From CAZIVO01 sp964542765 (GTDB lineage: Bacteria > Planctomycetota > UBA1135 > UBA2386), in assembly GCA_964542765.1 (NCBI GenBank), contig CAZIVO010000012.1, positions 1 through 50,047 of the forward strand: DNA of 50,047 nt, written 5' to 3'. Of the stretch, positions 43,412 through 50,047 are shown one piece after another. Both the position numbers and the translations under genes were made by a program. Below the pieces are notes generated by a model. The model was given only the letters and a program-made list of their open reading frames with translations. It made no database searches and was not told the origin of the DNA. Numbering within the stretch: the first letter of the stretch is position 1; each line of letters begins with the position of its first letter.

Positions 43412-44365
43412 ATGACCGACATCGCTATCGATCCCACCCTCGACCTGTTCGACGAAATCGAACGGCTCAAGAAGGAGCGCAAGGCCATCGTCCTCGCGCA
43501 CTACTACCAGGACCCAGACATCCAGGATGTGGCTGACCATCTCGGCGACTCCCTCGAGCTGGCGCGCCGGGCACGCGACGAAGAGAACGCCGAGGTCATC
43601 TTGTTCTGCGGCGTGCACTTCATGGCAGAGACAGCCAAGATCCTCAATCCGGAGAAGACCGTCATCCTCCCGGATCTCGATGCCGGTTGCTCGCTGGCTG
43701 ACTCCTGCCCGGGCGATCAGTTACGCGCATGGCGCGAACAACATCCCGACCACTACATCATCTCCTACATCAATTGCTCCGCCGAAACGAAGGCGCTCTC
43801 GGACATCATCTGCACCTCGAGCAATGCCGAGAAGATCCTCCGATCCGTTCCCGAAGATCGACCGATCCTCTTCGCTCCAGACCGCAACCTGGGGCAGTGG
43901 CTCATCAAGAAGACCGGTCGAGAGATGGATCTATGGCCCGGGACCTGCATGGTCCACGTCACCTTCTCCGAGCGGAACATCCTCTCGCTCAAGGCTCAGA
44001 ACTCACAATCGAAGTTCATCGCACATCCCGAATGTGAGGACCACATTCTTCGGCATGCCGACTACATCGGCTCGACAACCAATCTGCTACGGTTCGTCCA
44101 AGAGGACCCTGCGCCGAGTTTCATCGTCGGCACCGAAACCGGCATCCTCCACGCCATGAGAAAGGCTGCTCCTGGCAAGGAACTCATCGGCGCGCCCGTC
44201 GAAGATAGTGGCAGTTGCAGCGCCTGCAGCGAGTGCCCGCACATGAAGCTCAATACCCCTGAAAAAATGGTGCTCGCCTTGCGAGATCTCGAGCCACGCA
44301 TCGAGTTGAGCGACGGCATCCGCGAACAGGCGCTCTTGCCGCTACAGCGGATGCTGGCCCTCTAG
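43412..44365 (+). CDS. nadA: Quinolinate synthase
   Basis: 317 residues from the ATG at 43412 (MTDIAIDPTLDLFDEIERL); an upstream in-frame extension is not needed. NadA condenses iminoaspartate with dihydroxyacetone phosphate to quinolinate in NAD synthesis, using a [4Fe-4S] cluster. The characteristic AHYYQDPDIQDVADHLGDS substrate motif is present, with cysteines at LDAGCSLADSC (first C is residue 93), IINCSAETK-like SYINCSAETKAL, WPGTCMVH and SGSCSACSECPHMKL. The zwf start is about 107 bp downstream. Confidence 0.96.
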   Translation: MTDIAIDPTLDLFDEIERLKKERKAIVLAHYYQDPDIQDVADHLGDSLELARRARDEENAEVILFCGVHFMAETAKILNPEKTVILPDLDAGCSLADSCPGDQLRAWREQHPDHYIISYINCSAETKALSDIICTSSNAEKILRSVPEDRPILFAPDRNLGQWLIKKTGREMDLWPGTCMVHVTFSERNILSLKAQNSQSKFIAHPECEDHILRHADYIGSTTNLLRFVQEDPAPSFIVGTETGILHAMRKAAPGKELIGAPVEDSGSCSACSECPHMKLNTPEKMVLALRDLEPRIELSDGIREQALLPLQRMLAL

Positions 44366-44472
44366 AGCAGCGCTGTCCGGATACTCCGGCAGGCCGACCT
44401 CCTGATCGATAGACATCACATTCCGGGAAAGCCCTGGTGGTGTGCCCCAACAGTGGGCTGTACTGGAGCAAA

Positions 44473-45978
44473 ATGCCCAACCCACTCGCTGAAGAGCTCT
44501 GGGGAGATCGTCATGCCCAGCCCTGTGTCTTGGTGATCTTCGGCGCCACCGGCGACCTTACCCATCGCAAGCTCGTGCCTGCCCTGGTCAATCTGCAGCG
44601 CGATGGTCTTCTGCCGCCCGGGTTTTCGGTCGTCGGCTTCGCGCGGCGCGACAAAACTCATGATGGCTTCCGGTCCGAGTTGCGCGCATCGCTAGAGAAG
44701 TTCTCCGGGGATCGAGAAAATCTCGAAGCCTTCGATTCCCTGGCGAGCGGAATTTACTACGAGTGTTCGGCCTTCGAGGACCCCGATGGTTACGTGCGGT
44801 TGCAAAAAAGATTGGGTGAAATCGACGGCGAACACGGCACTCGGGGCAATCGCATCTTCTATCTGGCAACACCGCCAAGCGCTTATTCCGGCATCCTTGA
44901 AAAGCTCCAGGAAAACAGTCTTTCCGAGGAGAGGCATTCCCACTTCTCGAGGGTCATCGTCGAGAAACCCTTCGGCCGGGATCTCGAGACAGCCCGATCC
45001 TTGAACACGCAAGTCGCTGCGGCTTTCGAGGAAAGTCAGGTCTTTCGGATCGATCACTACCTCGGCAAGGAAACCGTCCAGAACATCCTGGCGATGCGTT
45101 TCGCCAATGGCATCTTCGAGCCACTCTGGAGCGAAAAATATATCGATCATGTTCAGATCACGGTCGCCGAATCAATCGGTATCGAGGGCCGAGGTGGCTA
45201 CTTCGATCATGCTGGGATCCTGCGCGACATGATTCAAAACCACCTCTTGCAGGTTCTCTCTCTCATCGCCATGGAACCGCCGATCTCGCTCGAGCCGGAC
45301 GCCGTCCGCGACGAGAAGGTCAAGGTCCTGCGAGCAATCCGGTCGCTTACCCCCGATAAGGTTGTCGCGGCGACGCTGCGCGGTCAGTATGGACCAGGGT
45401 TAGTGGGCGGAGAAGAAGTCGGCAGCTATCTCGATGAAACCGATGTCGCCTCTGACTCCTGCACAGAGACTTATGCCGCCGTGAAGCTGCGGGTGGACAA
45501 CTGGCGCTGGGGCCGGGTTCCTTTCTTCCTGCGCGCGGGCAAACGCTTGCCGCGACGCGTGACCGAAGTGGCCATCTTCTTTCGGCCGCCCTCTCAGTTG
45601 CTGTTCGGCCAGGATCTTGGGGCTAACCAGCTCCTGATCCGTATCCAGCCGGACGAAGGGATCAGCCTGCGCTTTGGCTCCAAGGTCCCCGGACCCGACA
45701 TGCGCTTGCGCGATGTGCGCATGGATTTCCGCTACGGAACCTCGTTCGGGACGCCGTCAGCGGATGCCTACGAAAGGCTCTTGCTGGACGCCATGGTCGG
45801 TGACTCCACGCTGTTTGCGCGCCGCGATGAGGTGGAAGAAGCGTGGCGCATCGTCGATTCCATCCTTGCGGGATGGTCCGGAAGCGACTCGGTGCCGACA
45901 GCCTATGAATCGGGCTCGTGGGGACCCGAGCATGCCGACGCATTCCTGCGGAAAGGGCGGCGATGGCGGAAGCCCTGA
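44473..45978 (+). CDS. zwf: Glucose-6-phosphate 1-dehydrogenase
   Basis: 501 residues from the ATG at 44473 (GGAG seven bases upstream), first enzyme of the oxidative pentose phosphate pathway, producing NADPH. The NADP-binding motif is VIFGATGDLTHRKLVPAL (residues ~21-38). The active site is RIDHYLGKE (192-200), with H195-Y196 in the catalytic loop and RVIVEKPFGRDL before it. The length is normal. Its 3' end overlaps opcA by 16 bp, tying expression of the enzyme and its putative partner. Confidence 0.98.
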   Translation: MPNPLAEELWGDRHAQPCVLVIFGATGDLTHRKLVPALVNLQRDGLLPPGFSVVGFARRDKTHDGFRSELRASLEKFSGDRENLEAFDSLASGIYYECSAFEDPDGYVRLQKRLGEIDGEHGTRGNRIFYLATPPSAYSGILEKLQENSLSEERHSHFSRVIVEKPFGRDLETARSLNTQVAAAFEESQVFRIDHYLGKETVQNILAMRFANGIFEPLWSEKYIDHVQITVAESIGIEGRGGYFDHAGILRDMIQNHLLQVLSLIAMEPPISLEPDAVRDEKVKVLRAIRSLTPDKVVAATLRGQYGPGLVGGEEVGSYLDETDVASDSCTETYAAVKLRVDNWRWGRVPFFLRAGKRLPRRVTEVAIFFRPPSQLLFGQDLGANQLLIRIQPDEGISLRFGSKVPGPDMRLRDVRMDFRYGTSFGTPSADAYERLLLDAMVGDSTLFARRDEVEEAWRIVDSILAGWSGSDSVPTAYESGSWGPEHADAFLRKGRRWRKP

Positions 45979-46889
45979 CCAGCTTCGAACAACCGGTCCG
46001 CGCCCTCTCGGCGATCGACGAAGGTCTGAACAGCCTGTGGAATCAGATCGAGCAAGGAGATCCGAAGAAGCCGCTCTGTCGCACCCTGACAGCGAATCTG
46101 ATCGCCATCACCGACTCCCACGGAGAAGCCGATCTCCGGCGGACGATCTCGGAACTCTTCGAGCAGCATCCTTGCAGGGCCTTCCTGCTGGTCGTCGAAC
46201 CCAGACCCTTGGAGCTGGAGGCACATTTGACGGCTCGGGTCCGCTATCGAAAAAGAGATCGTCAAACCCTGCTGGAGCAACTCGATCTCCGCGGTGGCGC
46301 CGAGCAACTCGCCAAGGTTCCCGGAATCCTTCGCCCACTCATCGTCAGCGACCTGCCCGTGTATCTCTACTGGGCGATGGCCCTCCCAAGAACTTGCCTC
46401 GCCAAGATCGCCGGTATCGCCGATTACAACATCGTGAATTCCCACCTTCTGAAAGATCCCAAAGAGGAGATCGGGCGGTTGGGCCAGGTGGTTGGTAAGG
46501 AGGCGATCGACCTCTTGTCCATACAGCTAAGACCCTGGCGTCGCGCGCTCGCCGAAGCCTTCGAGACCTTTGAGTGGGATTCTCGGATCCCAACCCGCGT
46601 CTCGATAGATGCCGGGGCTGGCAACAGTGCCGCGAACCTGGGGGGCTGGCTCGCCACAAAGTTGGCCGCTGAAATCAACATTCACACTCATCGAGATGAC
46701 ACCCCCCTCGATGAACCCATCTCTCTTTCGCTCGAGCACGGGTCCGTCCGCATCATCATCACCAACGAGTTTGATGCTCACAGACTCCGGATCGATGTCA
46801 CCCTGGCGGATCGCTGCCTGGTGCCCTCCTTCAGAGTCCTCCCCCGGCGAGCGATCAGCGATCTTCTCGGCGATGCCATGGAGCTCTGA
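45963..46889 (+). CDS. opcA: OpcA-like glucose-6-phosphate dehydrogenase assembly/activator protein
   Basis: 308 residues from the ATG at 45963, inside the end of zwf. Sequence features fit the OpcA family: CRTLTANLIAI, CRAFLLVVEPRPLE near residues 75-90, then a middle section VSDLPVYLYWAMALPR and IADYNIVNS. OpcA is best known from cyanobacteria and actinobacteria, where it activates Zwf, in cyanobacteria in a thioredoxin-linked way. The overlap with zwf is the main functional evidence. The gene ends 26 bp from the convergent Kef-type antiporter. Confidence 0.88.
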   Translation: MAEALTSFEQPVRALSAIDEGLNSLWNQIEQGDPKKPLCRTLTANLIAITDSHGEADLRRTISELFEQHPCRAFLLVVEPRPLELEAHLTARVRYRKRDRQTLLEQLDLRGGAEQLAKVPGILRPLIVSDLPVYLYWAMALPRTCLAKIAGIADYNIVNSHLLKDPKEEIGRLGQVVGKEAIDLLSIQLRPWRRALAEAFETFEWDSRIPTRVSIDAGAGNSAANLGGWLATKLAAEINIHTHRDDTPLDEPISLSLEHGSVRIIITNEFDAHRLRIDVTLADRCLVPSFRVLPRRAISDLLGDAMEL

Positions 46890-46915
46890 GCCGCGTGGGC
46901 ACCCGGCAGCCAGCG

Positions 46916-48883
46916 TCAGTGCTGGCGCAAGAGGGTTCCCACCTGGTGCAACCTGGACTCCGGACCAATGACCACGGCCACATCCTCGACCATCAGGCGC
47001 GTGTCCGCATCGATGTTAGCTTTCACGCCCTCGGAAGTCTTCAGGGCAACCACTGAACACCCCGTCACCTGACGAAGGCCGAGTTCTCCAAGCGTCTTCC
47101 CCGCGACGCTGCTCGAAGGCTCCACCCGAAACAGCTCGACTCCAAGGCCGGGGACCCCCTCCGAAACGGCCAGTGGCTGTCGCTTCGGTGGCATTGCCAC
47201 CCGTGGCATCTTGGCCTTGTCGCGCACCCTCCCAACCTGCCTGTCCACCTCGTCATCGGCCACCAGGAACTGTCGCAACGTTCGCGCGAGGATCTCCACG
47301 GACATCTCGAGCTCCTGTGGAACGACCTCGTTGACGCCCAGCTCCGTGAGTTCGGGTGCATCGGCCAGATACACGGCGCGAGCGAGAATTTGGATACCCG
47401 GAGCAAGGATTCTCGCCTGGGCAACGCTCCGATGAATCGCCGCGCGGTCATTGATGGTCAAGACCAGTAATCGGGCACCCATGATTCCCGCGCTCCGGAG
47501 CACACTCGCACGGGTCACGTCGCCGAGCATGATCGGCAAGCCCTTCGCCCTGTATGCCATGACCGTGGCATCGTTCATCTCGATGACCTTGAAGGGGATG
47601 CCCGTCTCCTCGAGCGCCCCTGCGAGAATCTGCCCGGCAGGACCAAAGCCGGCGACGATCACATGATCCAAGCTCTCGGGCTGTGGCTCACCTTGCAGAG
47701 GCTCCGCCTCGGCTCTGCCGCGCGTCGCCCTTATACACGCGGCGAAAAGGACCGGCGTCAGCGCGATCGAGAGGACCGCGACAGCGAGGAAGGTTCTTTC
47801 CATTTCAGCCGACAGGAGCGAACGACCGCTGGCAGCTTGCACGAGAACGAAGGAGAACTCCCCCACTTGAGCGAGCAAGAAGGCCGTTCGCAAACCCACC
47901 CAGGACGGCAAGCGCAAGAGCTTGGCCGCCAGGAACACCGCCAAAGCCTTGCCGAGAACGACCGCGCTCAAGGCAGTACAAACCAGAAGCGGAGATTCGA
48001 TTAACACCCGGTAATCGAAGAGCATGCCGATGCTGACAAAGAACAGGCTGCTCAGAACATCGCGAAAGGGGCCCACCTCGCTGATCGCCTGATGACGGTA
48101 GTGCGAACCACCGAGCACCAGACCGGCGATGAATGCTCCGAGCGCCGGCGACAGACCGAGTTGGGCCGTGCCGAGCGACACGACGAAGCAGATCGTCACG
48201 ACGCCGAGCACGAATAACTCACGGCTGCGAGTCCGAGCGATGGCACCGATGGCATGAGGAAGGATCCCCCAGGTCGCCACGGTGATGATCCCCAAAAACA
48301 AGAGCGTGCGCAGAACCTGGGTCACGGGAGCTTCCATCGCTTCCGAACCCGCGCCGAGAAGGGGCAAAACCACAATCATCGGCACGACAGCGAGATCCTG
48401 AGCCACGCAGATCCCGATCCCGAGATTGCCGGTCGGGGAGCCCAGCGCCCCACGATCGGACATGATCTTGGTGATCGCGGCCGTGCTCGAGAGGCTGAGC
48501 AAAAACCCGAGGAAGATCGCTGGCCCCGCCGGCAACCCACCTGCCAGTCCCGCCACCATCCCCAGCACCACGGTGGCGGATACCTGAACACTGCCGCCGA
48601 GAAGAACCGATCGGCGCGCTCGCAGGACTCGAACGAGCGAGAGCTCCAGGCCCACGGTGAAGAGCAGCACCACCACCCCTATCTCGGCGAGCTGATCGAC
48701 GAGTTCCCGCTCGTGTACCAGGCCCAGGCTGTTAGGACCTACCAGGGCTCCTGCCACCACGAAGCCGACGATCGGCGGAAGTTTCATCCGGTGGAACAAC
48801 GCCGCCACGAGCACGCACAGCCCGAGCAGCAACGCCAATTCGCGAAGGACCGGGGCAGCGGATACGAGAACGCAGCTCGTCAT
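46916..48883 (-). CDS. Kef-type monovalent cation:proton antiporter with RCK domains (CPA2)
   Basis: 655 residues from the ATG at 48883; a GTG 30 bases upstream is an alternative. The first ~390 residues are about twelve transmembrane helices of the CPA2 fold, with the family motifs PPIVGFVVAGALVGPNSLGL, VLLFTVGLELSL and SLSSTAAITKIMSDRG. After this comes a TrkA-N (RCK) Rossmann domain (VIVAGFGPAGQILAGALEE) and a TrkA-C domain near residues ~560-655 (VAGKTLGELGLRQVTGCSVV). It moves K+ or Na+ against H+ and is gated by nucleotide or another ligand through the RCK part. There is no glutathione-response partner gene nearby. Confidence 0.95.
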   Translation of the reverse strand: MTSCVLVSAAPVLRELALLLGLCVLVAALFHRMKLPPIVGFVVAGALVGPNSLGLVHERELVDQLAEIGVVVLLFTVGLELSLVRVLRARRSVLLGGSVQVSATVVLGMVAGLAGGLPAGPAIFLGFLLSLSSTAAITKIMSDRGALGSPTGNLGIGICVAQDLAVVPMIVVLPLLGAGSEAMEAPVTQVLRTLLFLGIITVATWGILPHAIGAIARTRSRELFVLGVVTICFVVSLGTAQLGLSPALGAFIAGLVLGGSHYRHQAISEVGPFRDVLSSLFFVSIGMLFDYRVLIESPLLVCTALSAVVLGKALAVFLAAKLLRLPSWVGLRTAFLLAQVGEFSFVLVQAASGRSLLSAEMERTFLAVAVLSIALTPVLFAACIRATRGRAEAEPLQGEPQPESLDHVIVAGFGPAGQILAGALEETGIPFKVIEMNDATVMAYRAKGLPIMLGDVTRASVLRSAGIMGARLLVLTINDRAAIHRSVAQARILAPGIQILARAVYLADAPELTELGVNEVVPQELEMSVEILARTLRQFLVADDEVDRQVGRVRDKAKMPRVAMPPKRQPLAVSEGVPGLGVELFRVEPSSSVAGKTLGELGLRQVTGCSVVALKTSEGVKANIDADTRLMVEDVAVVIGPESRLHQVGTLLRQH

Positions 48884-49267
48884 GAGCAAGATGATCGTAA
48901 CGGCCGAACACAAAGAAACAGCTGTGGCTGTGGTCCAGCCTCCGGGGTCCTCCGTCGAGGCTTCTCCACGCCACCCTCCTCTTCTCCCTCATCTCCGACC
49001 ACCGGATCGATGGCCGATGCAGGATGGACAAGCGAGGCTGGGCCGTCGCCTCCGGGGTCGGCCTGTCCGTGGACCGATAGCTCCCGGGAACGGCAAACCA
49101 TCCCGGACAACCCCACAAAACAGCCTCTCGGGGCATCTGCTGGTCTTTTGAGGGTCCCGCACAGCCCCGGGGAGAGATCATTTGCTGACATCTTTAACCG
49201 CTGCGTTCTGCCCTCGGGCATCAGTTGCTATCGTTCCCCGACTCAACTCACCCCCCTCCATCGGACC
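48884..49267. other. Divergent intergenic region, antiporter/S46 peptidase
   Basis: About 380 bp between divergent genes. No credible gene: the longest minus-strand frame has no start signal and poor codon use. GCCTCCGGGGTC occurs twice (near 48940 and 49048), about 110 bp apart. The S46 gene's promoter should be here but is not clear. Confidence 0.35.
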
Positions 49268-50047
49268 ATGAAGAACGCTCATCCCTTCCACGCTCTCCTC
49301 CTCCCCCTTCTCGGCCTCGCCTCGGCTCTCCCATCCCAGGAGAATCTTGAGCTGGGCAAGATGTGGACCTTCGAGAATCCACCTCTCGACCATCTGAAGA
49401 AGGAATACGGCTTCGCACCGAACCAAAAGTGGATCGACACTCTGCGCCTGGCTTCACTCCGATTCGGCAACTGGTGCTCCTCGTCCTTCGTCTCGCCCAA
49501 GGGCCTGATCATGACGAACCACCACTGCGCCAGAGACAATATCGCTGCCGTCTCGCCACCAGGAAAAGACTGGGTCGAAAATGGCTTCTACGCGAGCTCT
49601 CTCGAAGACGAGGTCCGGCTGATGAGCAGGCGGGGCGCCGAAGTGGAGCCGGTCAGTGTGCAACAACTCGTCTCCATGAAAGATGTGACGGCAGCGATGA
49701 ACGAGGGTCTCGGCTCAAATGATGATGACGCCACCGTCAATGCCAAGCGCGAGAAGAATGAGGAGGCGATCCTCGAGGCTGCCAAGGCCGAGCATGCCAA
49801 CCTGACCGCGCAGGTTGTGAAAATCCACCAAGGAGCCATCTTCCAGCTCTATCTGTACAAGGTTTGGGATGACATCCGATTGGTCTGTGCGCCACACCTG
49901 CAAACCGCACACTTCGGTGGCGACCCCGACAACTTCACCTACCCTCGCTACAGCATCGATTTTGCCTTCGTCCGCGCCTACGAGGACGGCAAACCCGCCG
50001 ACACATCCAGTCACTACTTCCGCTGGAAGAATGGCGGAGCCAAGGAG
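49268..50047 (+). CDS. S46 family dipeptidyl-peptidase (DPP7/DPP11-like), N-terminal part
   Basis: The first 260 codons of a secreted serine exopeptidase, cut by the window edge. The signal peptide is residues ~1-23 (LLLPLLGLASALPSQ). The family N-terminus follows: GKMWTFENPPLDHLKKEYGF. The catalytic histidine is in the MTNHHC motif (H86), and the aspartate is D231 in NFTYPRYSIDFAFVRAYEDG. The catalytic serine lies outside the window. GNWCSSSFVSPKG replaces the usual GGSGSFVS-type sequence. These enzymes release dipeptides from oligopeptide N-termini in Bacteroidota and related bacteria. Confidence 0.93.
   Translation, partial: MKNAHPFHALLLPLLGLASALPSQENLELGKMWTFENPPLDHLKKEYGFAPNQKWIDTLRLASLRFGNWCSSSFVSPKGLIMTNHHCARDNIAAVSPPGKDWVENGFYASSLEDEVRLMSRRGAEVEPVSVQQLVSMKDVTAAMNEGLGSNDDDATVNAKREKNEEAILEAAKAEHANLTAQVVKIHQGAIFQLYLYKVWDDIRLVCAPHLQTAHFGGDPDNFTYPRYSIDFAFVRAYEDGKPADTSSHYFRWKNGGAKE

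Noticed and set aside
48880..49221. Minus-strand frame upstream of the antiporter gene
   Set aside because: No ribosome-binding site, low-quality composition, and overlaps the antiporter start.
1..50047. tRNA, rRNA, CRISPR, insertion sequences, integrases or prophage
   Set aside because: I looked for tRNA T-loop patterns, regularly spaced direct repeats, transposase motifs and terminal inverted repeats and saw none. A covariance-model search could still find small RNAs I cannot see.

Overview
This is a GC-rich (roughly 60%), gene-dense bacterial chromosome segment. I infer a member of the Planctomycetota. The window holds a twin-arginine-exported Gfo/Idh/MocA oxidoreductase, a SUMF1-type lipoprotein, a c-type haem/copper monooxygenase paired with a single-cysteine redoxin, several secreted HEAT-repeat proteins, a VWA protein, an ECF sigma/zinc anti-sigma pair and many secreted peptidases. 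That mix is typical of planctomycetes, but there is no rRNA gene here to prove it. I found no tRNA, rRNA, CRISPR array, insertion sequence, prophage or integrase.

Layout. 1-240 is the 3' end of an electron-transfer flavoprotein alpha gene. 378-1682 is a secreted thioredoxin-fold/HEAT protein. 1679-5424 (minus) is a housekeeping cluster transcribed prfB > purH > unknown > yggS; prfB carries the classical +1 programmed frameshift and has a strong inverted repeat just upstream of its start. 5793-10358 (minus) is a secreted M1 metallopeptidase, a six-helix membrane protein and an aminopeptidase P. 10526-13046 holds a small Fis-type regulator diverging from a zinc-ribbon/TPR/aspartic-protease fusion. 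13231-14839 is an ECF sigma factor and its anti-sigma, separated by 15-bp tandem repeats that form a 30-codon ORF overlapping both neighbours. 14892-17150 (minus) is a SUMF1-like lipoprotein and an exported MocA oxidoreductase. 17409-19351 is a C-N hydrolase coupled to an aldo/keto reductase. 19478-23486 holds a HEAT/VWA protein and an S9 peptidase.

24069-27153 holds a Na+/Ca2+ exchanger, a HEAT protein and a divergent CCA-type nucleotidyltransferase. 27189-29491 (minus) is the haem/copper monooxygenase and its redoxin. 29854-33333 is a second aminopeptidase P and a second S9 peptidase, the same length as the first. 33566-40097 (minus) holds an orphan DNA methyltransferase, SppA, a glycoside hydrolase and a threonine dehydratase-like enzyme. 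40558-46889 holds topA, nadA, zwf and opcA. 46916-48883 (minus) is a Kef-type antiporter. The window ends inside an S46 dipeptidyl-peptidase.

How it fits together. Seven peptidases (M1, two M24, two S9, SppA, S46) suggest a peptide scavenger with a strong proline-peptide component. Most operon partners overlap by ATGA or GTGA, so translational coupling looks routine. The items most worth follow-up are the repeat-built mini-ORF between sigma and anti-sigma, the haem-PHM-EF-hand monooxygenase with its redoxin, the prfB leader and frameshift, the zinc-ribbon/TPR/retropepsin-like protein, and an apparent secreted-protein remnant at 33380-33555.
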